Assembly (NCBI RefSeq): GCF_040363165.1
Contig: NZ_BSRG01000007.1
Location: forward strand, 1 to 64,000
Length of the DNA stretch: 64,000 nucleotides
Direction: 5' to 3'
Source of the DNA: Thermus sp. LT1-2-5
GTDB lineage: Bacteria > Deinococcota > Deinococci > Deinococcales > Thermaceae
Below, in pieces: positions 1 to 8,408 of the stretch; within the stretch, counting starts at the first letter, position 1, and each line of letters begins with the position of its first letter. The notes under the pieces were generated by a model, which had not been told where the DNA came from, searched no databases, and saw only the letters and a list, made by a program, of their open reading frames with translations. Made by a program: the position numbers and the translations under genes.

Positions 1-118
1 AAGGGAGGTGGGCAGAACGGAAACTAAAGGGGTTCTCGGAGGTGAAGGAGGTGCTGGAGAAGATGCTTCAGGAGCGGTATGCCCCCCGTACACAGACTCT
101 TACACATAACTCTTGACA
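1..118 (+). mobile_element. 3' end of an IS256-family insertion sequence
   Basis: Frame 3 reads through from the window edge to a TGA at 114-116 and ends in RYAPRTQTLTHNS, after a basic, tryptophan-containing segment typical of the C-terminus of IS256/Mutator transposases. The last ~20 bp, read inward from the right (TGTCAAGAGTTATGTGTAAG), look like the terminal inverted repeat of such elements. The body lies outside the window. The element sits directly against a truncated binding-protein gene, which it appears to have interrupted. The family call is from recognition only. Confidence 0.6.
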
Positions 119-361
119 CGACCCTTCCTGGACTACCTCCTCTCCTTGCGGGGCCAGAACCTCATGGCCTATACCGCCTTGATCTTCGCCCGCAGGGAAA
201 CGGTGGTGGGGGAGGCCACGCCCCAGGCCCTCTACAAGGCGGTGGGGGGCAAGGACAAGGTGTACGCCATCCCCGTGTCCCGGGAAATCCTGAAGAACCT
301 GGACCCGCAGGAGCGCCTGCGCTTCCTGAACTTCTGGCGCCAGGCCATCCGGGGCCAGTAG
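117..361 (+). pseudogene. Truncated Fe(III)-type ABC substrate-binding protein, C-terminal remnant
   Basis: About 80 codons remain, with a TTG at 113 as the only in-frame start just after a TAA at 107-109. The residues (FLDYLLSLRGQN, then a helical tail ending in RQAIRGQ) resemble the last part of AfuA/FbpA-type periplasmic binding proteins. No signal peptide or first lobe remains because an IS256-type end abuts it. Its stop lies 9 bp before the permease start, so it was the first gene of a binding protein-permease-ATPase operon. Without it this transporter probably depends on another binding protein or is silent. Confidence 0.7.
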
Positions 362-370
362 GGAGGCTGA

Positions 371-2074
371 ATGGCGCCGGTGCGGGGCATCCTTTCCCAT
401 AGCCTCGGGCGCTTTGCGCTTCCCCTTCTTACCGGGGTGGTGGGGCTTTTGGTTCTGGCCCCCCTTGGCATCCTCGCTTACCAGAGCCTCCTCACCGCCC
501 CTTTCTTTGCGCCCCTTAAGCGGGTGGGCCTCGAGGCCTACCGCTACATCCTCCACGACCCGTACTTCTTTGAGGCGCTCAAGAACTCCTTCTTCATCGG
601 GCTTGGGATGGTGGTGGTGGCCGTCCCCTTGGGAAGCCTCTTTGCCTTTTTGGTGACCAAGACGGACCTTCCCTTCGCCCGCTTCTATGAGCTCCTCCTC
701 CTTGCCCCCGTCTTTATCTCGCCCATCATCCTCGGCATCGGCTTCATCGTGGCCTTCGGCCCCTCAGGCCTGGTTTCGGGCCTGGTGGAGGGCGTTTTGG
801 GCCGGGTGCCTTGGACCATCTATACCGTACCCGCCATCGCCGTCATCGCCGGGCTGACCCACGTGCCCTACGTCTATCTCTACGTGGCCAGCACCATCCA
901 GAACGTGGACGCTTCCTTGGAGGAGGCGGCCCGGGTGGCGGGGGCGAGGCCCACCTGGGTTGCCTTGAGCGTCACCTTCCCTTTGGTGCGCCCCGCCTTG
1001 GTCTATAGCGCCGCCCTCATGCTCCTTTTGGGCTTCGAGCTGTTTGGCCTGCCCTTGGTCCTGGGGGACGCCAAGGGGATCATGGTCATCACCACTTACC
1101 TGTACCGCCTCACCGCCATCACCGGCACCTCCGCCTACCACCTGATGGCGGCGGTGAGCGTGGCCATCGTCCTCATCGCCTGGTCCTTGGTCCTCCTGCA
1201 GCGCTACCTGGTGGGGCGCATGGAGGGGCGGTACGTGGCCATCGGGGCCCGGGGGTACCGCACGGAGCGGCTTCCCCTAGGGCGCTTGCGGTTTGTCTGG
1301 GCTTCCCTTTTGGCCCTTTACCTCCTCGTCGCTGTGGTTTTGCCGGTCCTGGGGGTGGTTTTCCGTAGCCTGGTTTCCAGTTGGGGCCCCGGGGTCGACC
1401 TAAAGGAGGTGTTCACCCTGGGCCACTACGTGGAGGTCTTTAAGCTTCCCAACCTAAGCCGGGCGGTGAGCAACACCCTTGTGGTGGCGGCCCTGGGGGG
1501 GATCGTCGCCCTGGCCTTCTACCTTCTCATCGCCCTGGGCATCCAGCGGGGTGGGCGGTACGGCCGGGTGCTGGACTATTTGGCGGGCCTTCCCCGGGCG
1601 GTGCCGGGCCTGGTCATGGGACTGGCCTTTCTCTGGCTGTTCCTCTTCCTTAAGCCCATCGCTCCCTTGCGCAACACGCTTTTCGCCCTAATCCTGGCCT
1701 ACACGGTGGTCTGGATGCCCTACGGGGTCCGCCTTCTCACCGCCGCTCTCCTTCAGGTGGGGCGGGAGGTGGAGGAGGCGGCGCGCATCGTCGGAGCGTC
1801 GGCGGTGAAGGCATTTCTCCACGGGACACTTCCCCTCTTGCGGGGCGGGGTCCTCACCGCCTGGTTTTTGCTTTTCATCCAGTTCGTGCGGGAGTACTCC
1901 ACGGGCGTTTACCTCCTGACGGCGGGCACGGAGGTGCTAGGGGCCCAGATCGTGGCCCTCTGGGGCACGGGGGCGGTGGACGTGATCGCCGCCTTGGCCA
2001 CCCTGCAGGTCCTCATCGTGAGCGCCGTTTTCCTCTTGGCCAACCGCCTCGGGGTCCGACCCCAAGGCTTGTAG
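371..2074 (+). CDS. Fused two-domain ABC permease, Fe(III)/AfuB-FbpB type
   Basis: This 567-residue inner-membrane protein has about twelve hydrophobic segments in two homologous halves. Each half carries a BPD_transp_1 EAA loop: LEEAARVAGARPTW around residue 180 and VEEAARIVGASAVK around residue 465. That is the usual fused architecture and length of FbpB/AfuB/SfuB-type permeases for ferric iron, and sometimes phosphorylated sugars or phosphonates. ATG 371 follows GGGAGG at 361-366. It is followed after 12 bp by its ATPase. The upstream binding-protein gene is truncated. Substrate cannot be read from the permease; iron is the family default. Confidence 0.85.
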   Translation: MAPVRGILSHSLGRFALPLLTGVVGLLVLAPLGILAYQSLLTAPFFAPLKRVGLEAYRYILHDPYFFEALKNSFFIGLGMVVVAVPLGSLFAFLVTKTDLPFARFYELLLLAPVFISPIILGIGFIVAFGPSGLVSGLVEGVLGRVPWTIYTVPAIAVIAGLTHVPYVYLYVASTIQNVDASLEEAARVAGARPTWVALSVTFPLVRPALVYSAALMLLLGFELFGLPLVLGDAKGIMVITTYLYRLTAITGTSAYHLMAAVSVAIVLIAWSLVLLQRYLVGRMEGRYVAIGARGYRTERLPLGRLRFVWASLLALYLLVAVVLPVLGVVFRSLVSSWGPGVDLKEVFTLGHYVEVFKLPNLSRAVSNTLVVAALGGIVALAFYLLIALGIQRGGRYGRVLDYLAGLPRAVPGLVMGLAFLWLFLFLKPIAPLRNTLFALILAYTVVWMPYGVRLLTAALLQVGREVEEAARIVGASAVKAFLHGTLPLLRGGVLTAWFLLFIQFVREYSTGVYLLTAGTEVLGAQIVALWGTGAVDVIAALATLQVLIVSAVFLLANRLGVRPQGL

Positions 2075-2086
2075 AGGTGAAGCGTG

Positions 2087-3199
2087 ATGGGAAAGGGATC
2101 GCTCAAAACCCCAGGGCAGGGTCCTGGGCTTAAGGAGGCTTCCTTAGGGGTGGAGGCCCTCGAGGTGCGCCTGGGGGAGAACCTGGTCCTCCAGAGGGTG
2201 GACCTCACCGTGTCCCCAGGGGAGGTGGTGGCCCTCTTGGGCCCTTCGGGCTCGGGCAAGACCACCCTGCTTCGGGCCGTGGCGGGCCTGGTGCGACCCA
2301 CAGGGGGACGGATCGCCCTGGGCAACGAGGTGTTCTTTGACGGGGCGAGGGGGATCTTCCTTCCCCCCGAGCGGCGGAACCTGGGCCTGGTGTTCCAGTC
2401 CTACGCCCTTTGGCCCCACCGCACCGTCTATGAGAACGTGGCCTACGGGTTGCGGTTAAGGCGGGTGCCGGAGAAGGAGGTGAGGGAGCGGGTGCTCTCC
2501 CTCTTGGATCGGCTAGGCCTCACGGGGCTGGAAGGGCGCTACCCCGGGGCCCTTTCCGGGGGCCAGCAGCAGCGGGTGTCCTTGGCCCGAGCCCTGGCCT
2601 ACGACCCCAAGCTCCTCCTCCTGGACGAGCCCCTTTCCAACCTGGACGCCAAGCTCAGGGACCAGGCCCGGGTCTGGCTCCGGGAGACGCTCAAGGCTAC
2701 CGGCAAGGCCGCCCTCTTTGTCACCCACGACCAAGCGGAGGCTATGGCCATCGCCGACCGCATCGCCTTGCTCAACGAGGGCCGGATCGAGCAGGTGGGC
2801 ACCCCCGAGGAGCTCTACCGGAATCCCAGGACCCTTTTCGTGGCAGATTTCCTGGGAAACCCCAACGTGGTGGACGCCCTGGTGGTGGCCCTGGAGGAGG
2901 GGCTGGTCCGGCTGGAGCTTGCCGGGTTTTCCTTGCGGGCCAGGGCCATGGGGTCCGTGGTTCCCGGGAGGCTTGCCAAGCTGGTCCTCCGCCCGGAGGT
3001 CCTGCGGCTGGCAGGGGCCGGGGAAGTAAACGTCTTAGAAGGGGAGCGGGTGCACAGCCTTTACCTGGGGGCCCACTACGAGGAATGGGTGCAGGTGGGG
3101 GAGGCCCTGCTAAGGCTGGTAAGCCCCACCCCGCTCCCGGGTCCCCGAGTGCGCCTCGGCTTTGACCCGGAAAGCGCCCTGGCCTACCCCAGCCCCTAG
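2087..3199 (+). CDS. ABC transporter ATP-binding protein, FbpC/PotA type
   Basis: The ATPase has Walker A (GPSGSGKTTLL, about residue 53), the ABC signature LSGGQQQRVSLARAL, Walker B LLLLDEPLSNLD and the H-loop VTHDQAEA, then a C-terminal TOBE-like extension. At ~370 residues it has the length of the FbpC/CysA/PotA group. ATG 2087 is chosen because AGAGGTGA (2073-2080) is well spaced. A GTG at 2150 behind AAGGAGG would remove a 21-residue N-terminal extension and cannot be excluded. It should energise the permease encoded just upstream. Confidence 0.88.
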   Translation: MGKGSLKTPGQGPGLKEASLGVEALEVRLGENLVLQRVDLTVSPGEVVALLGPSGSGKTTLLRAVAGLVRPTGGRIALGNEVFFDGARGIFLPPERRNLGLVFQSYALWPHRTVYENVAYGLRLRRVPEKEVRERVLSLLDRLGLTGLEGRYPGALSGGQQQRVSLARALAYDPKLLLLDEPLSNLDAKLRDQARVWLRETLKATGKAALFVTHDQAEAMAIADRIALLNEGRIEQVGTPEELYRNPRTLFVADFLGNPNVVDALVVALEEGLVRLELAGFSLRARAMGSVVPGRLAKLVLRPEVLRLAGAGEVNVLEGERVHSLYLGAHYEEWVQVGEALLRLVSPTPLPGPRVRLGFDPESALAYPSP

Positions 3200-3215
3200 G
3201 GCGCATAATGCCCTC

Positions 3216-4556
3216 GTGGTCCGCGCCCTTTTGGCGCCTTTTCTGGTCTTGCTCTTGGGCCTGGGGCTCCTCGAGGCCATCCGGGCCAACGGCTACCTCG
3301 GCCAAGCCCTCCTGGCCGAGGCCCGGAGGGTGGCAGGGGCGCAGGCAGGGGACACCTCGCTCTCCCTCCTCGGGGTTCGCCTGACCGACCGTCCCGGAAG
3401 CCCCCTGCCCCTCTTTGGGGAGAAGGCGGAGGGGGTGGAGGTGCGCCCAAGGGAGCTTCGGGCCTGGGTGAGCTGGCCTTGGGGTTCCGGAGCCTTGGAG
3501 GTGGTGCGGAGCCACCCCCTGTACCTGCCCGCCTGGGGGCCTGCGCTCCTCTTGGCCCTGGCGTCGCTCCTTTGGGCCAGGGCCCGGGTTTACGGGGCCC
3601 TCCGCCGGGCGCTGGGGTGGCCCTTGGGGGAGGCGCGAAGGCGGCTCGCCGCACTCGAGGCGGCCTTGGTCGCCTTAGAGGAGGGCGTGGCCGTGGTTCA
3701 AGGAGAAAGCGTCGTCCTGATCAATCCCCGGGCCCGGGATCTCTTGGGCTTGGCCCCAGAAGCGCTCACGCCCATATCCCTGCGCAGGATCTGGCCCGCC
3801 TTGGCCGATGCCCTTGCGCTTTCTGCCGGGGAAGATGCCCTGCCCCTTCCCACGGGCCGGCCCGCCCGGGTACGGGTGCGGTGGGTGGGAGAACACAGGG
3901 TGGTGGTCTTCCAGGACCAACGGGAGCTTTTACGGTTGGCGGAAAACCTCACGCAAAGCCGCCGCCACCTGGATCTTCTTCGCGCCCAAGCCCACGAGTT
4001 CCACAACCTGCTCCACGTTATGGCTGGCCTGCTGGAGCTGGGGCGGGTGGAGGAAGCCTTGCGCCTCATCCAGAGCGAGGCGGAGGCGGAAGCGGAGCTG
4101 GAGCAGGTGTTGTCCCGGGTGGAGGTGCCCCTTCTCGCCGCCCTTCTTCTGGGCAAGCGCCGCAGGGCGCACGAGCTCGGGGTGGCGTTGGCCTTGGAGG
4201 GCAGGCTGCCTGCCCGGTATGCGCCCCTGGCAGAGGTCTTGCTCTCGGCGGTGGGGCACCTGGTGGACAACGCCCTGGAGGCCGCCGGGCCTGGGGGGGT
4301 GGTGCGGGTCTGCTTCCAGCAGGAGGCAAGCGGGTTGCGCCTGGAGGTCCGGGACAACGGTGCGGGGCTTCCCCCAGGGACGGAGGCCCTCTTCCTTCCT
4401 GGGGCAAGCGGGCGGGGCGAGGGCCGGGGCTACGGTCTGGCCCTGGTTCGGGCCCAGGTGCGTTCGGTGGGGGGCGAGCTGGGCTATCACCGGGAGGAAG
4501 GATGGACGGTGTTCTGGATCCGTCTAGCCGGGCCGTGGAGCGGGCCCTTATCGTAG
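3216..4556 (+). CDS. CitA/DcuS-type sensor histidine kinase
   Basis: The predicted GTG start at 3216 gives about 447 residues. The protein has an N-terminal membrane segment (LLAPFLVLLLGLGLL), a short extracytoplasmic domain of ~80 residues, a second hydrophobic segment, and a degenerate PAS region. Its phosphoacceptor motif AHEFHNLLHVMAGLLELG is characteristic of the citrate/fumarate kinase family (SPOB_a type). The ATPase domain has an N-box (HLVDNALEAA) and G-boxes (DNGAGLP, GRGEGRGYGLALV). The partner regulator follows with overlap. Because it directly follows a ferric-type transporter, it may sense a carboxylate or iron-carboxylate, but that is inference. Confidence 0.85.
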   Translation: MVRALLAPFLVLLLGLGLLEAIRANGYLGQALLAEARRVAGAQAGDTSLSLLGVRLTDRPGSPLPLFGEKAEGVEVRPRELRAWVSWPWGSGALEVVRSHPLYLPAWGPALLLALASLLWARARVYGALRRALGWPLGEARRRLAALEAALVALEEGVAVVQGESVVLINPRARDLLGLAPEALTPISLRRIWPALADALALSAGEDALPLPTGRPARVRVRWVGEHRVVVFQDQRELLRLAENLTQSRRHLDLLRAQAHEFHNLLHVMAGLLELGRVEEALRLIQSEAEAEAELEQVLSRVEVPLLAALLLGKRRRAHELGVALALEGRLPARYAPLAEVLLSAVGHLVDNALEAAGPGGVVRVCFQQEASGLRLEVRDNGAGLPPGTEALFLPGASGRGEGRGYGLALVRAQVRSVGGELGYHREEGWTVFWIRLAGPWSGPLS

Positions 4557-5170
4557 AGGACGAGCCGCGGGTGGCCGTCTTGCACCGGGCCTTTCTGGAG
4601 GGGGAGGGGTTTCAGGTGGCGCTGGCCTCGAGCCTGGCCGAGGCCCTGCAGGCGCTGGTGGTGGAGCCTCACCTGGTGCTTTTGGACCTCTACCTTCCCG
4701 ATGGGCACGGCCTGGATCTACTTCCGGTCTTGGAGGGGACCTACGTCATCGTGATCACCGCCGCCAAGGACGTGCCCACCGTGGAGCGGGCCCTCCTGGG
4801 CGGGGCCATGGACTACCTGGTGAAGCCTTTTGGGCGCAGCCGCTTCCAAGAGGCTTTGAGCCGATACCGGGCTTTCCGGGCCCTCCGAAGCAAAAGGGAG
4901 GTTTCCCAGGCGGACCTGGACCGTCTTCTGGCCCGGGGCAGGGGGCCCAAGGGCCTTGACCCCCTAACCCAAGAGCGCGTCCTGGGCCTCTTCCGCTCCC
5001 AGGCTACCCTGACGGTGGAGGAGGTGGCCGCTGCCTTGGGGCTCTCCCGCGTCACCGCCTGGCGCTACCTGGAGGGGATGCGGCGCCAGGGGCTGTTGCA
5101 GGCGGAGCAGGTCCACGGCGGGATGGGGCGGCCCTTGCGGCGGTACCGCCTCGTAGGCCCAAAGGGCTAA
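4502..5170 (+). CDS. CitB/DctR-like response regulator
   Basis: This 222-residue regulator has a receiver domain with an acidic pocket (VEDEP), phosphoacceptor Asp in LLDLYLPDGHG, Thr in VITAAKD and Lys in YLVKPFG. A linker leads to a C-terminal helix-turn-helix (LTVEEVAAALGLSRVTAWRYL) as in CitB/DcuR regulators. ATG 4502 sits 4 nt after GGAGG (4493-4497) and overlaps the kinase by 55 bp; a GTG at 4535 is an alternative. The 3' end overlaps the convergent glucosidase gene by 4 bp. It probably controls the adjacent transporter or another carboxylate uptake system. Confidence 0.85.
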   Translation: MDGVLDPSSRAVERALIVEDEPRVAVLHRAFLEGEGFQVALASSLAEALQALVVEPHLVLLDLYLPDGHGLDLLPVLEGTYVIVITAAKDVPTVERALLGGAMDYLVKPFGRSRFQEALSRYRAFRALRSKREVSQADLDRLLARGRGPKGLDPLTQERVLGLFRSQATLTVEEVAAALGLSRVTAWRYLEGMRRQGLLQAEQVHGGMGRPLRRYRLVGPKG

Positions 5171-6450
5171 AGCCCGTGGCGGAGCCTTTCCCGGTACCAA
5201 AAGGCGCTCCGCTTGGGGATGCGCTTCCCGGTGGGGAAGTCCACGTAGAGGAGGCCGAAGCGCTTGGTGTAGCCGTGGGCCCACTCGAAGTTATCTAAGA
5301 GGCTCCAGACGAAGTAGCCCTGAAGGGGCACCCCCTCGGCCTTGGCCCGAAGCGCCGCCTCCAGGTGGGCCTTGAGGTACGCCACCCGCTCCGGGTCCTC
5401 CACCACCTCCCCTTCCCAGCGGTCGGGGTAGGCGGCCCCATTTTCCGTCACGTAAAGGGGCCAGGGGGTTTCCCGGCCTAAGCGCTTGAGGAGGCGATAC
5501 AGCCCCTCGGGGTAGACCTCCCAGCCCATGGCGGTGGTGGGGCGTTCCGGGGGCAGGTAGCGCACGGGGTAGCGGCCCTCTCCTGGGGCCACGCGGGCCC
5601 GGGTGTAGTAGTTCACCCCCAGGAAGTCCAAGGGCTGGGCGATGCGTTCCAAATCCTTGGAGTGAACGGGGAAGCCCGGGGTTTCCGCAAAGGGGCTTTC
5701 GGGGTAGCCCCGGCCCAAAAGGGGGTCCAGGAAGAAGCGGTTGTGGTAGCGGTCCGCCCGGTCCACCGCCTCCCTGTCCTCCCCTTCCACCCAGGTGAAG
5801 TTGAGGACGATGCCCACCCGCTTGGCCCCAGCACCCCTGAGGGCCTCCACCCCGAGCCCGTGGGCCAGGAGGAGGTGGTGGGCGGCGCGGAGGGCTGCCT
5901 CGAGGTTCCGTAGGCCCGGGGCGTGCTCCCCGGTGAAGTGGCCGAGGAAGGCGCTACACCAGGGCTCGTTGAGGGTGGCGAAGTAGGCGACGCGGTCAGC
6001 GAAGGCTTTGCCCACCAGGGCGGCGTACTCGGCGAAGGCGAAGGCGGTTTCCCGGCTCCGCCACCCGCCCCGCTCCTCCAAGGCCAAGGGCAGGTCCCAG
6101 TGGTAGAGGGTGAGGAAGGGGGTGATCCCCGCCTCCAGAAGGGCGTCCACCAGTCGGTCGTAAAAGGCGAGGCCCTTGGGGTTGATGCGGCCCCGGCCCT
6201 CGGGGAGGATGCGGGGCCAGGCCACGGAGAAGCGGTAGGCGTTTAGGCCCAGCCAGCGCATCCACTCCAGGTCCTCCCGCCACAGCCGATAGTGCTGGCA
6301 GGCGGGCTCGCCCGAGCTCCCATCCCGAATGGCCCCAGGGCGCCGGGCAAAGGCGTCCCAGATGGAGGGCCCCCGCCCGTCCTCCTGGGTGGCCCCTTCG
6401 ATCTGGTAGGCGCTGGTGGCGGCTCCGAAGAGAAAAGGTTCCCGTTCCAC
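5167..6450 (-). CDS. GH1 beta-glycosidase (beta-glucosidase)
   Basis: The 427-residue protein is close to the length of known Thermus GH1 beta-glycosidases. It has the N-terminal FLFGAATSAYQIEG motif, the acid/base TLNEPW (Glu162) and the nucleophile YVTENGAAY (Glu336), so it should be an active retaining enzyme acting on beta-glucosides, galactosides or fucosides in the cytoplasm. No signal peptide is seen. The start is GTG. It is the last gene of the sugar operon, 9 bp after the malG remnant, so it probably hydrolyses the imported beta-linked oligosaccharide. The tnpB insertion upstream in malG may be polar on it. Confidence 0.93.
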   Translation of the reverse strand: MEREPFLFGAATSAYQIEGATQEDGRGPSIWDAFARRPGAIRDGSSGEPACQHYRLWREDLEWMRWLGLNAYRFSVAWPRILPEGRGRINPKGLAFYDRLVDALLEAGITPFLTLYHWDLPLALEERGGWRSRETAFAFAEYAALVGKAFADRVAYFATLNEPWCSAFLGHFTGEHAPGLRNLEAALRAAHHLLLAHGLGVEALRGAGAKRVGIVLNFTWVEGEDREAVDRADRYHNRFFLDPLLGRGYPESPFAETPGFPVHSKDLERIAQPLDFLGVNYYTRARVAPGEGRYPVRYLPPERPTTAMGWEVYPEGLYRLLKRLGRETPWPLYVTENGAAYPDRWEGEVVEDPERVAYLKAHLEAALRAKAEGVPLQGYFVWSLLDNFEWAHGYTKRFGLLYVDFPTGKRIPKRSAFWYRERLRHGL

Positions 6451-6459
6451 GCGCCCCTC

Positions 6460-6735
6460 CTATCCCTTGACCGCCCCGGCGGTGAGGCCCTGGATGAGCC
6501 AGCGTTGCACCAGGAAGAAGAGGAAGAGGACCGGGAGCGTGGCCACCGTGGCGGCGGCCATCACCAGGTCGTAGCGGTTTTGAAAGTTGCCCACGAAGTT
6601 GCGGATGCCCACGGGGATGGTGGCGGTGGCCTCGGTGGTGAGGATTTGGGCAAAGAGAAGCTCGTCCCAGGCGGTGAGGAAGATGTAGACGGCGGTGGCG
6701 GCGATGCCCGGGAGGGCTAGGGGTAGGATCACCCG
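6460..6735 (-). pseudogene. MalG-type sugar ABC permease, C-terminal fragment
   Basis: The fragment starts in frame as VILPLALPGIAATAVYIFL and continues to the native C-terminus (AGAVKG). That matches the last third of a carbohydrate ABC permease of the MalG group, immediately after the EAA loop. The tnpB element ends at 6736. The N-terminal piece lies on the other side of the element (8034-8405). The region encoding the EAA loop and its flanks, roughly 50-60 residues by comparison with the intact UgpE at 55654-56469, is in neither piece. Restoring the gene would therefore need more than precise excision. Confidence 0.85.
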
Positions 6736-8033
6736 GTGACGACTCCTCGGACTGAAGTCCGAGGCTTCTCGGTTTAGGTTGGGGAGAAAGCCTCAACCAT
6801 CCCCGAAGGCCCCGTCCAGGCCTTAGCCAGGATGTTCCGCGCGGCGGCCACGTCCCGGTGCAGAAGGGTTCCACAAGCGGGGCAGGTGTACTCCCTGACC
6901 CACAAGGGTCGCTTCTCCCTGTGGCCGCATTTGGGACAATCCTGGCTCGTGTGTTTGGGGTCTACCCCGATGACCCGCCTACCAGCCTCTTCCGCTTTGT
7001 AGGCGAGGATCTGCAAAAACTGTGCCCATCCCGCATCCAAGACTCCCTTGGCAAGAGGGGAGCGGGACAAGCCTTGGATGTTCAGGTCCTCGTGAACGAT
7101 GGTCCCGTAGCGGTTGACCAGGCTCCTCGCTACCGTGTGGTGAAAATTGAGCCGTTGCCTGGCTATCTTCCTGTGGAGTTTGGCTAGCTCTTCCCTGATC
7201 TTCCGGTATCGGTAACTGCCCCGCTTCTTGCGGGATAGCGCCCTCTGCTTCTTCGCCAGCTTCTCCTGGGTTGTCTGGAAGTAGCGGGGCGCTTTGACCT
7301 CTTCCCCCTCCGAGGTAACGAGGAAGTTGGGGTTGGTGCCCAGGTCAATGCCCACCGCTTCCTCAGATGGGGGAAGAGGCTTAGGCTCCACCTCGCAGAG
7401 GAAAATGATGTACCACGCATCACCTTCCCTTTTTATCGTTGCCGTCTTTATCCTCCCCTCCAGGGGACGGTGTAGCTTGACCTTCACCGAGCCGACGCCA
7501 TGGATAAGAACCCGCTTCACCCCTTCTTGGAGCTTGACCCCGGTGGCGTAGGCCTGGGGGAAGGTGAAGGAGTCGTAGCGGCTCTTTCCCTTGAAGCGGG
7601 GGTAGCCCGCCTTCCCCTTTTTGGCTTTGAGTCGGCGGAAGAAGCCTTGAAAGGCCCGCTCTACCCTTTGGAGGACATCCTGGAGGACTTGGGAGTGGAC
7701 GCGCTTGTACTCTGGAAGCTCGGCTCGTATCTCTGGGAGCCACCGCGTTTGCTCGGAGAAGGACACGCTTCTCTTCGCCTTCTTGTAGGCCTCTCTCCTC
7801 TCCTGCAAGGCGGCGTTGTAGAGGTGGCGGCAGAGGTCCAGGGTGCGCTCCAGGTCCTTGGCCTGGGGTTGGGTGGGGTAGAGGCGGTACTTGAAGGCTT
7901 TGCGCATCCCCGTCCTCCACGTAGGATAGCGCGCTTTTCGCTTATCCCGCTATGCGCTCCGAAGGAGCGCGTGGGGGTCCATGGATCCCCGGTTTGAAAA
8001 CCGGGGCGTTATGGCCCCCACACCCCCTTTTCT
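6736..8033 (-). mobile_element. IS200/IS605-group tnpB-only element, copy 1
   Basis: Boundaries come from comparison with the second copy at 29596-30889. The left end starts AGAAAAGGGGGTGTGG and is preceded by TTAC in both copies. The right end closes with a hairpin then GTCAC. The element is ~1.3 kb with one gene, tnpB, and no tnpA transposase. Near the left end is a perfect hairpin, CCCCGGTTTTCAAACCGGGG, about 100 bp upstream of tnpB. The right-end hairpin is CCTCGG-ACTTCAGT-CCGAGG. It is inserted in a malG-type permease gene. Movement would require TnpA in trans. Confidence 0.85.
6774..7907 (-). CDS. tnpB: TnpB RNA-guided nuclease (OrfB)
   Basis: The 377-residue protein has the N-terminal MRKAFKYRLYPT motif, a helical REC-like region, and a split RuvC nuclease with Asp in VGIDLGTNP, Glu in IVHEDLNIQGL and Asp in LHRDVAAARNIL. 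Between the last two lies a zinc finger (CPKCG...CPACG). All catalytic residues are present, so it is probably active. TnpB proteins cut DNA guided by an omega RNA made from the element's right end. Here the right end abuts permease sequence, which would supply the guide. It is ~90% similar to the copy at 29716-30885, differing mainly at the C-terminus. Confidence 0.92.
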   Translation of the reverse strand: MRKAFKYRLYPTQPQAKDLERTLDLCRHLYNAALQERREAYKKAKRSVSFSEQTRWLPEIRAELPEYKRVHSQVLQDVLQRVERAFQGFFRRLKAKKGKAGYPRFKGKSRYDSFTFPQAYATGVKLQEGVKRVLIHGVGSVKVKLHRPLEGRIKTATIKREGDAWYIIFLCEVEPKPLPPSEEAVGIDLGTNPNFLVTSEGEEVKAPRYFQTTQEKLAKKQRALSRKKRGSYRYRKIREELAKLHRKIARQRLNFHHTVARSLVNRYGTIVHEDLNIQGLSRSPLAKGVLDAGWAQFLQILAYKAEEAGRRVIGVDPKHTSQDCPKCGHREKRPLWVREYTCPACGTLLHRDVAAARNILAKAWTGPSGMVEAFSPT

Positions 8034-8405
8034 GTAAATGGGGATCAGGAAGAGGATCCCCGGGATCACCTGGGTGAGCAAGACGCTCCCCGCAAAAAGC
8101 TCCGCCCCGGGGAAGCGGAAGCGGGCCAGGGCGTAGCCCGCCAGGGTGGCCACCCCCAGGGCCAAGAGGGTGGTCAGGCCGCAGACCAGAAGGGAGTTCT
8201 TCAGGTACTGGAAAAAGGGCAAGGCCCGCCAGATCTCCAGGTAGTTCCCCCACTGGGCCACCCTGGGAAAGAGGCTTCCCGTGGCCGCTTCCAGCTGGGT
8301 CATCAGGGAGGTGTTCACCATCCAAAGGATGGGGAAGAGTTGCCCCAAAAGCCCCAGGGCCAGAACGCCCCAAGCGCCCCACGCAAGCCAACGTTCTTCC
8401 CGCAT
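8034..8405 (-). pseudogene. MalG-type sugar ABC permease, N-terminal fragment
   Basis: ATG 8405 begins a normal MalG-like N-terminus with a first membrane segment (GVLALGLLGQLFPILWMVNTS) and the following conserved block (NSLLVCGLTTLLALGVATLAGYALARFRF split over two helices). The native frame stops being recognisable after LFLIPIY, exactly at the left end of the tnpB element at 8033/8034. The open frame then runs into IS sequence and ends at 7950. It starts 3 bp after the MalF stop, as in ordinary malFG operons. Confidence 0.88.
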
Positions 8406-8408
8406 GGT

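Noticed and set aside
3479-4500. Long overlapping open frame on the plus strand before the response regulator
   Set aside because: It is a Gly/Pro/Arg-rich shadow of the kinase gene; only the part after ATG 4502 is a real protein.
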